NCBI GenBank assembly: GCA_017391525.1
Contig: JAFOYE010000011.1
Span: forward strand, 62,001-126,000
Length of the DNA stretch: 64,000 nucleotides
Reading direction: 5' to 3'
From: Paludibacteraceae bacterium
Lineage (GTDB): Bacteria > Bacteroidota > Bacteroidia > Bacteroidales > Paludibacteraceae
The translations under genes were made by a program, and so were the position numbers. The notes under the pieces are model-generated. The model was not told where the DNA came from and made no database searches. It saw only the letters and a program-made list of their open reading frames with translations. Below are positions 37,611 to 44,684 of the stretch, piece after piece. Each line of letters begins with the position of its first letter. Position 1 is the stretch's first letter.

Positions 37611-39464
37611 TTATTGATTGATTACTGAATCTAAATTTAAGACTGCTTCCACACTAGCTCCAAGGGCTAGTTTTATGCGGATATAATTGTCGTCTGTTAA
37701 CTTCACATTAAACAATCCTTGATCGTATGCTTGTTGCATAGCATGGTCGTTCAATTCTGCGTAGAATGCTACTTTCTTGATCTTCTTAAGTGTTTCAAAA
37801 TGCTCAAGATCTACCTCTACAATTTCTACACTTTGTTTAGGAATAGCTGTCCAATTGTGATTTTCAAATGTATGATTTGGAGCTGGAATCACAATGGTGT
37901 CGTTCTTTGTGATTAACAATGGTTTCTCAGTTCTAGGGTCAATGATCACATTATTGTGCTCATCCAAACATGTGAACGAACCCAAGAATTCTAGAGGTAT
38001 GCTGTTCTCTAATGTGATGACAAGCTTTGCACTAGCACTTTCTAACGTGTCTAACACAGTAACTTCGCTAAGCATTTCATCAATGTCTATAGAACTCAAA
38101 TCAATGTCAGTGATTGTGTCGGAGTATGCTAGAGTAACACCTTCATTGAATATCATTGGTAACTCACACGCTGCATCTAAGCGAATAGATGCGTCATCTG
38201 TGATACGAAGTTGTGGGGTTTCTTGTTCGTTGAAGTTGACAGCAAACTTGTAACCTACTGCATCTGGACGAATAGAGAGCAAGTTGTCAATGTGACCACG
38301 TTCTGGGTCGCTATCAAAGAGCATATGAATAGTAGTTTTTGCTCCAATCTCACTGTCTAGAGGAAGATATTCGTTTTTGTTGAAATATTTGTATAATGTT
38401 TTGTTTCCTCCAAATGTGGCATAACGTACATCTCCTTGTGCATTCTTGGTGTACAGGTGATCACCTTGCAAAATTAATGCACCCGCCATTTGTGTTGTCA
38501 ATGCGACATCGATGCTAGGTTTCGCTAGAGGCAAACAAAGTTTGTTGATACTGTTCCATGGTGACCAGAATTCAGAGATATAATCCTCTGCGTCTGCAGA
38601 CATGTCTTTACTTGGTTCGAACATACCCCAAATAGCATGGTAGTCAATGAATTGAACTCCAACTTCATATTGGAATTTCGCTGTGCTAGGGATTGCGATT
38701 TCGCCTGCTGATGTAGGAATTGTTACATACAAAGTTATGTCGAATGTACAAGAATCTGTTACGTTGTTGGCGTATTCTTTCCAATTTTGTGGGTGTTTAT
38801 TTTTCATTAAATTTAGAGAGAATTCATCCACGTTAATTGGAATCTCTTGACCATATGTGTAGTTCTCACCTCTTTGATATACCGTGATGGTATTTCCGCT
38901 TGGACGGTAGAAGTTTTCTCCTAAGCTGATAGTTACTTTGTCAATCCAATCCCACTCAATTGGCAAATTGCCGGCAGGAGTAATCTTGCTGATAAAACTA
39001 GCGTTCTTAATCAAAGCGCTATCCAAACGTTGTTTGTTTACATCTTTGTTAATGCCGCTCAATTTGAGAGTCAATGGGAAGGTCAGCGGAATTTGTGTGC
39101 CGGTACCTACAATTTTGCCTCCGTGCATCATACCTTTTAGTTGGTCGTATACATTCATGTTCAACTTTGTGCGACTGATGTATTGCGCCAAGTTGATTTC
39201 GTGAAAATTACGCTCAATACTGAAGGTGTCTTTAAAGGTTAATACACCGTGGTTCTTTACACTATCAATGTAAATACCCCATCTTCCATCGCCTACAAAG
39301 TCGCCTATGGTGGCTTTTACCGAGCCTATAGGTGTGGTTACGTTGGCGTTAACTTTTACAGATGTGTCGATATCATTCAAATCGACATCAGCTTCGCAGC
39401 TCTGCATAAACATGGTCAAACATATCATGCCGACCATGGGTAAAAATGTGAATAAGTGTTTCAT
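37611..39464 (-). CDS. Large lipoprotein of unknown function, operon partner of the OmpA-repeat protein
   Basis: From 39464 the protein is 617 residues, with the lipoprotein signal MKHLFTFLPMVGMICLTMFM-QSC. It is rich in beta strand throughout and has no motif I can name; several segments (e.g. SARLVITLENSIPLEFLG-like) suggest repeated beta-sandwich domains. An in-frame ATG at 39488 is the alternative start. It lies 15 bases upstream of the giant OmpA gene and probably forms one transcript with it and yebC, so a role in the same cell-envelope structure is likely. Function unknown. Confidence 0.7.
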   Translation of the reverse strand: MKHLFTFLPMVGMICLTMFMQSCEADVDLNDIDTSVKVNANVTTPIGSVKATIGDFVGDGRWGIYIDSVKNHGVLTFKDTFSIERNFHEINLAQYISRTKLNMNVYDQLKGMMHGGKIVGTGTQIPLTFPLTLKLSGINKDVNKQRLDSALIKNASFISKITPAGNLPIEWDWIDKVTISLGENFYRPSGNTITVYQRGENYTYGQEIPINVDEFSLNLMKNKHPQNWKEYANNVTDSCTFDITLYVTIPTSAGEIAIPSTAKFQYEVGVQFIDYHAIWGMFEPSKDMSADAEDYISEFWSPWNSINKLCLPLAKPSIDVALTTQMAGALILQGDHLYTKNAQGDVRYATFGGNKTLYKYFNKNEYLPLDSEIGAKTTIHMLFDSDPERGHIDNLLSIRPDAVGYKFAVNFNEQETPQLRITDDASIRLDAACELPMIFNEGVTLAYSDTITDIDLSSIDIDEMLSEVTVLDTLESASAKLVITLENSIPLEFLGSFTCLDEHNNVIIDPRTEKPLLITKNDTIVIPAPNHTFENHNWTAIPKQSVEIVEVDLEHFETLKKIKKVAFYAELNDHAMQQAYDQGLFNVKLTDDNYIRIKLALGASVEAVLNLDSVINQ

Positions 39465-39549
39465 ATGACTCTTATGATTTATATTCATAAATTAGTGTTT
39501 TCAATTTTATGCCTTTAAGAAAATGTTTTGACACACTTCAATTAGCCCG

Positions 39550-39581
39550 CAAAGTTACAACTTTTTTTTGATATGTGCAAC
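39550..39581 (-). promoter_or_regulatory. Promoter of the lipoprotein / OmpA-repeat / yebC operon
   Basis: Minus strand GTTG (39578-39581), 20 bases, TAACTTTG (39550-39557). Confidence 0.65.
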
Positions 39582-39658
39582 TATTTTTTTAAAAAATAAA
39601 AATATATTCATCGCCTTTCAACTTTCAACTCTAAACTCTCAACTTTTCTATAAGAAAC

Positions 39659-39690
39659 CTTGCATATTTCCAATCTTTTTCGTACCTTTG
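39659..39690 (+). promoter_or_regulatory. Promoter of the Fe-S scaffold / GGGtGRT operon
   Basis: CTTG (39659-39662), 20 bases, TACCTTTG (39683-39690). An untranslated leader of about 70 bases follows, with AACTTTTAAAACATTT words. No riboswitch is recognised in it. Confidence 0.7.
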
Positions 39691-39768
39691 CACCCGAAAA
39701 TGCGTTATTAGGCATTCTTATCATTAGAACTTTTAAAACATTTAAAACTTTTTTAACTTATAAACATT

Positions 39769-40470
39769 ATGATTTACAGCAAAGAGGTACAGGAAATGTG
39801 CCAAGTAGCTAAAGGACCTAACCATGGTCCAGCTCCAATCCCAGAAGAGGGTAAGTGGGTGAAAGCTAAAGAGATCGCTGACATCTCTGGTATGACTCAC
39901 GGTATCGGTTGGTGTGCTCCACAACAAGGTGCATGCAAACTCAGTTTGAATGTTAAGAACGGTATCATCGAGGAGGCTCTCATCGAGACTATCGGTTGCT
40001 CAGGTATGACTCACTCTGCTGCTATGGCAAGCGAGATTTTGGTAGGTAAGACTATCCTCGAGGCACTCAATACCGACCTCGTGTGCGACGCTATCAACAC
40101 CGCTATGCGCGAGCTCTTCCTCCAAATCGTTTACGGACGTACTCAATCAGCTTTCTCTGAGGGCGGTCTGCCAATCGGCGCTGGTCTTGAGGATTTGGGT
40201 AAGGGTCTCGTTAGCCAAACTGGTACCTTGTTCGCTACCAAGGCTAAAGGTTCACGTTACCTCCAATTGACCGAGGGTTATATCACCAAGCAATACTTGG
40301 ATGCTGACAACGAGACTTGCGGCTATGAGTTCGTTCATATGGGCAAATTCATGGATGCTATCAAGAAGGGTGTTCCAGCAGAGGAGGCTTTGAAGAAGGT
40401 TACCGGTACTTATGGCCGTACAACCGAGGAGCAAGGCGCAGTTAAATTTATTGATCCACGTCATGAATAA
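39769..40470 (+). CDS. Iron-sulfur cluster assembly scaffold-like protein (partner of GGGtGRT protein)
   Basis: The 233-residue protein has a NifU/IscU-like N-terminal core with cysteines at 49, 56 and 77 (GIGWCAPQQGACKLSL and ETIGCSGMTHSAAM), plus Cys106 and Cys184. The NifU-like strand pattern NVKNGIIEEALIETIGC is evident. It belongs to the family that is almost always encoded directly upstream of a GGGtGRT protein in anaerobic Bacteroidales and Clostridia. It may assemble or carry an Fe-S cluster for its partner (inference). Codon use is strongly biased to C-ending and GAG/CTC codons, unlike its neighbours, which suggests high expression. Confidence 0.85.
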   Translation: MIYSKEVQEMCQVAKGPNHGPAPIPEEGKWVKAKEIADISGMTHGIGWCAPQQGACKLSLNVKNGIIEEALIETIGCSGMTHSAAMASEILVGKTILEALNTDLVCDAINTAMRELFLQIVYGRTQSAFSEGGLPIGAGLEDLGKGLVSQTGTLFATKAKGSRYLQLTEGYITKQYLDADNETCGYEFVHMGKFMDAIKKGVPAEEALKKVTGTYGRTTEEQGAVKFIDPRHE

Positions 40471-40488
40471 TAAGAAAGGAGTAAAACT

Positions 40489-41499
40489 ATGATCCGTCCA
40501 GTTCAATTCGAATCACAAGATCGCCGCGAGAAACAAGTACTCGCTGCGCTTAACGCACATGGTATTGCTTCTATCGAAGAGGCTAATCAAATTTGCGAGC
40601 AATACGGTTTGGATCCTTACATGACTTGCGAGGAGACCCAAATGATTTGCTTCGAGAACGCTAAGTGGGCTTACGTAGTAGGTACCGCTATCGCTATTAA
40701 GAAAGGTTGCAAGAACGCTGCTGACGCTGCTGAGGCTATCGGTATCGGTTTGCAAGCATTCTGTATCCCTGGTTCTGTAGCTGATGACCGTCTTGTAGGT
40801 CTTGGCCACGGTAACTTGGCAGCTCGTCTTCTCCGCGAGGAGACCGAGTGTTTCGCTTTCTTGGCAGGTCACGAGTCTTTCGCAGCTGCTGAGGGTGCTA
40901 TCAAGATTGCTGAGATGGCTAACAAAGTGCGCCAAAAACCACTTCGTATCATCCTCAACGGTCTTGGCAAAGATGCTGCTGTGATCATCAGCCGTATCAA
41001 CGGTTTCACATACGTACAAACACAATTTGACTACGCTACTGGCGAGTTGAATGTTGTGAAGACCAAAGCATACAGCAACGGTCCACGTGCTAAGGTGAAC
41101 TGCTATGGTGCTGACGATGTACGCGAAGGTGTGGCTATCCTCTGGCACGAGAACGTAGATGTATCTATCACAGGTAACTCTACCAACCCAACTCGTTTCC
41201 AACACCCAGTAGCTGGTACCTATAAGAAAGAGCGCGTATTGGCTGGCAAGCCATACTTCTCTGTAGCTTCAGGTGGTGGTACAGGTCGTACCTTGCACCC
41301 AGATAACATGGCTGCAGGTCCTGCTTCTTATGGTATGACTGATACTTTGGGTCGTATGCACTCTGACGCTCAATTCGCTGGTTCTTCTTCAGTACCTGCT
41401 CACGTTGAGATGATGGGCTTCCTCGGTATTGGTAATAATCCAATGGTAGGTTGTACTGTAGCTTGCGCTGTAAACGTAGCGTTGGCATTGAACAAGTAA
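40489..41499 (+). CDS. GGGtGRT protein
   Basis: The 336-residue protein contains the name-giving SGGGTGRTLHPDNMAAGPAS near residues 260-280. Other conserved-looking stretches are LGHGNLAARLLREETECFAFLAGHESFAAAEGA near 102-134, RIILNGLGKDAAVIISRINGF near 152 and VGCTVACAVNVALAL at the C-terminus. Biochemical function is unknown to me. The genes are 18 bases apart and share the high-expression codon bias, so the two proteins probably work together in an abundant, possibly Fe-S-dependent, process. A terminator follows at 41568-41603. Confidence 0.9.
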   Translation: MIRPVQFESQDRREKQVLAALNAHGIASIEEANQICEQYGLDPYMTCEETQMICFENAKWAYVVGTAIAIKKGCKNAADAAEAIGIGLQAFCIPGSVADDRLVGLGHGNLAARLLREETECFAFLAGHESFAAAEGAIKIAEMANKVRQKPLRIILNGLGKDAAVIISRINGFTYVQTQFDYATGELNVVKTKAYSNGPRAKVNCYGADDVREGVAILWHENVDVSITGNSTNPTRFQHPVAGTYKKERVLAGKPYFSVASGGGTGRTLHPDNMAAGPASYGMTDTLGRMHSDAQFAGSSSVPAHVEMMGFLGIGNNPMVGCTVACAVNVALALNK

Positions 41500-41510
41500 T
41501 TGCAGCACTC

Positions 41511-41560
41511 ACGCATTGCGTGCATCACCGCGACTTTGTCGCCACTACTGCACGAAGTGC
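41511..41560. repeat. Run of small palindromes after the GGGtGRT gene
   Basis: Three short palindromes stand in line: CACGCATTGCGTG, GCGACTTTGTCGC and GCACGAAGTGC. They resemble the inserts of the GGTCTCTCA arrays elsewhere. Confidence 0.6.
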
Positions 41561-41567
41561 CATATAC

Positions 41568-41603
41568 AAAAATCGCTCACTTCCATCGAAGTGGGCGATT
41601 TTT
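41568..41603 (+). terminator. Terminator of the Fe-S scaffold / GGGtGRT operon
   Basis: A 16-bp stem with one G-T pair surrounds CATC and is followed by TTTTTATATT. Confidence 0.85.
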
Positions 41604-41639
41604 ATATTATTTAATAGTCCCAAAGGTCGTTCTAATTTC

Positions 41640-41738
41640 TAATAATGCGGAGATCTAACATCTCACAGCGAAGCGGTCATTCTCGCGACCACTATAGGAC
41701 ATCGTCGGCACATCCTCGGCACATCGTCGAAGCTTCCT
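41640..41738. repeat. Repeat-word spacer between the GGGtGRT operon and the lipocalin gene
   Basis: AGATCTAACATCTCACAGCG, GGTCATTCTCGCGACC and three rounds of CACATCGTCG / CACATCCTCG. No gene is seen. Confidence 0.5.
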
Positions 41739-42242
41739 TTATTGTTTGACCCAGATCAAACGATTGGTGTCATATCCACGACGATCAGCTTCGGCTACGA
41801 TACTAGCTTTGGTGGCTTCGTCCAATTGAGGAGTACGAGACAATATCCATAGATATTTATGATTATGACCTCCCACCAATGCGTATTGGTAGTCATCATC
41901 AATCATCAATACACGATAATCGCTGTAGAATGGGCCGAAGAACGATACTCTCAGTAACCCTGGCACATTGGTGGTTTTGGCTATGCCTTTGGATTCTTCT
42001 GCACGGCCATCTTTGATTCCCGTGTTTAGTACGTCAATTTTACCATCTTCTCGCATAGTGTAGCGTGCCATGCTGTAGTAGATACCGCGCTCAAAAGGAT
42101 GGTCAAAACGTGCTACTTCGTACCAATATCCGAGATAGCGGTTGAGGTCTAGTGAATGAACAGGAGTGTTGTCCACTTTGTTTGTGGATTCACATCCGGT
42201 AAACATGCTGGCAAGGATTGCCATAAAGATAAATTTTTTCAT
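41739..42242 (-). CDS. blc: Outer-membrane lipocalin lipoprotein (Blc-like)
   Basis: The 167-residue protein has a lipoprotein signal ending SMFTGC (Cys at about residue 19) and the lipocalin motif LNRYLGYWYEVARFDHPFERG near residues 34-54. Further family stretches are RVSFFGPFYSDYRVLMIDDDYQYALVGG and YLWILSRTPQLDE. Blc binds lysophospholipids or fatty acids on the membrane and is often stress-induced. The length is normal. Confidence 0.93.
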   Translation of the reverse strand: MKKFIFMAILASMFTGCESTNKVDNTPVHSLDLNRYLGYWYEVARFDHPFERGIYYSMARYTMREDGKIDVLNTGIKDGRAEESKGIAKTTNVPGLLRVSFFGPFYSDYRVLMIDDDYQYALVGGHNHKYLWILSRTPQLDEATKASIVAEADRRGYDTNRLIWVKQ

Positions 42243-42324
42243 AGTTGTTTATTTTGTTTAGGTTGTAACCATCTTATGATGGTCATCTATCGCTAAACAA
42301 AAAGCGTGCCATTAATTGACACGC

Positions 42325-42415
42325 CTTAAACTCCTAAACTTCTAAACTCCTGAACACCTAAACTCCTGAACACCTAAACTCCTGAACTCCTAAACTCCTG
42401 AACTCCTGAACCTCC
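42325..42415. repeat. TAAACTCCTGAAC word array at the end of the HAD gene
   Basis: Seven or more copies of a 13-15-base word (variants CTCCTGAAC, CACCTAAA, CTCCTAAA) run from the spacer into the coding end of the HAD phosphatase gene, where they encode its unusual tail. The same word lies between rsmG and the MBL gene (31423-31447). Confidence 0.8.
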
Positions 42416-43077
42416 AACACCTCCAGCGGATGATCTACTAGATAATCGGGTTTTGCGCCTTCCATCTGTTCCCTCGTGCCAAATCCCCAGGTGCAAAGCA
42501 CAAGGGTGGCCCCCGCTGCGCGAGCGGTCTCGGCATCTACGAGTGAATCGCCTATGTATAAACAGTTGAGTGTTGAGTGTTGAATGTTGAGAGTCGAGAG
42601 TATATCATACACAATCTGTGGGTTAGGTTTGCGTTCTACACCTACGCGCTCGCCAAGTACGACGTCAAAGATACCTGGAAATAACTGTGCCACAATCTTC
42701 TCGGTAGCTGCTTGATACTTGTTGGATGCTACAGCAAGGAACCATCGCTCGCCTTTTAGCCTCATCGCCTCATCGCCTTTTCGCCGAAGTGCTTCTAATA
42801 GTTCAGGAATACCATCATAAGGGCGAGTGAAGTCGCAGTTGTGTTCATCGTAGTAGGGTACGAAATACTCGCGCAGACGAAGCACGGTTTCTTCGTTGCG
42901 ATGTTCCTCGGGTAGAGCACGTTCGATAAGTTTGTTAACACCATTGCCCACTAGGCGAGGGTAGTCTTCTATCTTATGAGTAGGAAACCCGCATGATGCC
43001 AATGCATAGTTACATGCCTGTCCCAAATCTGAGATAGTATTAATTAACGTTCCGTCTAAGTCAAAAATGATGATCAT
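42358..43077 (-). CDS. HAD phosphatase, phosphoglycolate-phosphatase-like, with repeat-derived inserts
   Basis: The 239-residue protein has all HAD motifs: IIIFDLDGTLINT (Asp nucleophile near residue 5), VASNKYQAATEK, VERKPNPQIVYDIL and YIGDSLVDAETARAAGA. This is the Gph-type fold that dephosphorylates 2-phosphoglycolate or similar small molecules. Three places look inserted by short repeats: KGDEAMRLKGERW before motif II (bases about 42748-42785), STLNIQHSTLN before motif IV (about 42567-42605, five 7-base units), and the last 25 residues, which repeat VQEFRSLG. All stay in frame. Activity is likely kept, since the inserts fall in loops. Confidence 0.88.
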   Translation of the reverse strand: MIIIFDLDGTLINTISDLGQACNYALASCGFPTHKIEDYPRLVGNGVNKLIERALPEEHRNEETVLRLREYFVPYYDEHNCDFTRPYDGIPELLEALRRKGDEAMRLKGERWFLAVASNKYQAATEKIVAQLFPGIFDVVLGERVGVERKPNPQIVYDILSTLNIQHSTLNCLYIGDSLVDAETARAAGATLVLCTWGFGTREQMEGAKPDYLVDHPLEVLEVQEFRSLGVQEFRCSGV

Positions 43078-43079
43078 AA

Positions 43080-43176
43080 TATTTAGGACCGGCTACGCCT
43101 GAGAGATCGCTTCGCTGAGAGACCGTTCGCTATGCTCACTGAGAGACCACTCGCTATGCTTCGCTGAGGGACCGGT
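43080..43176. repeat. GAGAGACC palindrome array (left of the four-helix-bundle gene)
   Basis: Five units of GAGAGACC or GAGGGACC are separated by small palindromes such as GCTACGC and CGCTTCGCTG. There is no gene here. Confidence 0.8.
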
Positions 43177-43184
43177 TAAGTCTG

Positions 43185-43538
43185 TTAGATATTAAGCTTG
43201 CTTTTAAAGGATACTGACTTTCGTTGTAAATTATCCAATTTCTTTTGTAGTTCTTGACTTTGTGATTGATTGATATATCCAAGTCTTTCAGAAAGAACTA
43301 TCTGTGTGTTTAATTCGTATAAAGAACCTATTGCAATGCTAATAAAGTGTGCAAAGTCTTTATCTGTGTTACGACCTGCCCCCTCTGCAATGTTTGACGG
43401 AATAGAGACTGCCGCTCGTGTCATTTGGGATACCAAACTAAATTTCTCTTCTATAGGAAAAGATGCGGTTAATTTATATATCTCTTCAACAAGATCCATT
43501 GCTTGTTGCCAGATTTGCAGATTATTATAGTTGTGCAT
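43185..43538 (-). CDS. Four-helix-bundle protein (23S rRNA intervening-sequence protein family)
   Basis: The 117-residue protein starts NLQIWQQAMDLVEEIYKLT and shows SLVSQMTRAAVSIPSNIAEGAGR near residues 38-60, the hallmark of the family first found in 23S rRNA intervening sequences and related to the Avd accessory protein of diversity-generating retroelements. It binds nucleic acid in the Avd case; the stand-alone form has no known role. No retroelement genes are near. It is flanked on both sides by arrays of the GAGAGACC repeat, as if carried by them. Confidence 0.9.
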   Translation of the reverse strand: MHNYNNLQIWQQAMDLVEEIYKLTASFPIEEKFSLVSQMTRAAVSIPSNIAEGAGRNTDKDFAHFISIAIGSLYELNTQIVLSERLGYINQSQSQELQKKLDNLQRKSVSFKSKLNI

Positions 43539-43566
43539 ATTTGTTTATGTTGGATCGTTTCATTGT

Positions 43567-43786
43567 TAAGACCGTTCACTTCATTCACTGAGGGACCGTT
43601 CGTTACACTCACTGAGATATCAATGAGTCTCTCAACGCAGTGGTCTCTCAGCGCAGCGATCTCTCAGGCGCAGCCGGTCCTTTCGTGACTGTTGAGTCTC
43701 TCAGCGCAGCGGTCTCTCAGGGCTTCAGCCCGGTCTCTCAGCACCAAAGGTGCGGTCTCTCAACGAAGTGGTCTCTCAACTTCGTT
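43567..43786. repeat. GGTCTCTCA palindrome array (right of the four-helix-bundle gene)
   Basis: About ten units of GGTCTCTCAG / GATCTCTCAG alternate with short palindromes, for example GGGCTTCAGCCC and GCACCAAAGGTGC. The array reaches into the last codon and the stop codon of rlmB (TTGAGAGACC on the minus strand). Confidence 0.85.
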
Positions 43787-44606
43787 GGCGGACTGCTTCG
43801 TAAAGCATAACACCTGCGGCGACGCTTACATTGAGTGATTCGATCACACCTGACATAGGGATGCGCACTTGGTGTGAGCAGATGCGCAAGTTAGCCTCAT
43901 AGATACCTTTATCTTCGCTACCCATTACGATAACAGTAGGGGCAGTCATATCTACCTCAGTGTAGTCGCAAGTAGCGTGCTCGGTAGCAGCCACCACATT
44001 GAAACCTGAGTCGCGCAAGTACTGCAAGCAGTTTTGCAAGTTATCCACCTTGCATACTGGCAAGTGGTAGAGTGCACCGGCTGAAGTCTTCACAGCATCA
44101 CCGTTGATAGCTACACTGCCGTGTGTACCTATGATAAGCGCGTCTGCGCCTGCGCATGCGCAGGTGCGAGCAATAGCGCCAAAGTTACGCACGTCGGTGA
44201 CACCATCTAATACCATTAGAAGTGGTGTCTTACCTTCTTCAAAGAGCATAGGAACGAGGTTCTCAATATTGCTAAACTCGATTGGACTCAAGAAGGCGAT
44301 AGCACCTTGGTGGTTCTTATCGGTATATTGGTTGAGTTTCTCTACTGGCACTTTTTGTACAGGAGTGGTAGTGCCCATGAGTTTTTTGAGAAGCTCCTTG
44401 CCAATGGTGGATGTCATATCACGACGAAGGAGAATCTTATCGATAGTCTTGCCAGCATCAATAGCCTCGATGATAGCACGGATACCAAACACCATCTCCT
44501 TTTCTGGCGGACGACGGGTGTCGTAGTTCTTTGGAGATGATGGAGTACTAGTTCTAGTGCCACTAGTGCTTCTAGTAAATGGTCTTTTATTATCTTGTGA
44601 ATACAT
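43776..44606 (-). CDS. rlmB: 23S rRNA 2'-O-ribose methyltransferase RlmB (SpoU/TrmH family)
   Basis: The 276-residue protein has an N-terminal substrate-binding domain (VFGIRAIIEAIDAGKTIDKILL) and the SpoU motifs DGVTDVRNFGAIARTCACAGA near residue 136, VIVMGSEDKGI near 231 and IPMSGVIESLNVSVAAGVMLYE near 250. It methylates G2251 (E. coli numbering) of 23S rRNA with SAM. The first 30 residues are a Thr/Ser-rich tail partly encoded by CTAGTGCCACTAG palindromic words. The stop codon is supplied by the downstream GAGAGACC repeat. The C-terminus VRQRS is short but complete. Confidence 0.92.
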   Translation of the reverse strand: MYSQDNKRPFTRSTSGTRTSTPSSPKNYDTRRPPEKEMVFGIRAIIEAIDAGKTIDKILLRRDMTSTIGKELLKKLMGTTTPVQKVPVEKLNQYTDKNHQGAIAFLSPIEFSNIENLVPMLFEEGKTPLLMVLDGVTDVRNFGAIARTCACAGADALIIGTHGSVAINGDAVKTSAGALYHLPVCKVDNLQNCLQYLRDSGFNVVAATEHATCDYTEVDMTAPTVIVMGSEDKGIYEANLRICSHQVRIPMSGVIESLNVSVAAGVMLYEAVRQRS

Positions 44607-44617
44607 ATTATCTTTGT

Positions 44618-44684
44618 GTCTAACAGTCCGAAGGACGATCTAACTTCTAACAGCCGCAGGCGGTCTAACAGCGTAGCGGTCTTG
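44618..44684. repeat. GGTCTAACAG palindrome array between dsbD-like and rlmB
   Basis: Units GTCTAACAG, GATCTAAC and GGTCTAACAG enclose GTCCGAAGGAC, CCGCAGGCGG and CGTAGCG. This is a sister of the GGTCTCTCA type. Confidence 0.75.

Noticed and set aside
43567..43786. GGTCTCTCAG array as a small CRISPR
   Set aside because: Repeat phrase is only about 10 bases, inserts are 7-13 bases and palindromic, spacing is irregular, and no cas genes are present.
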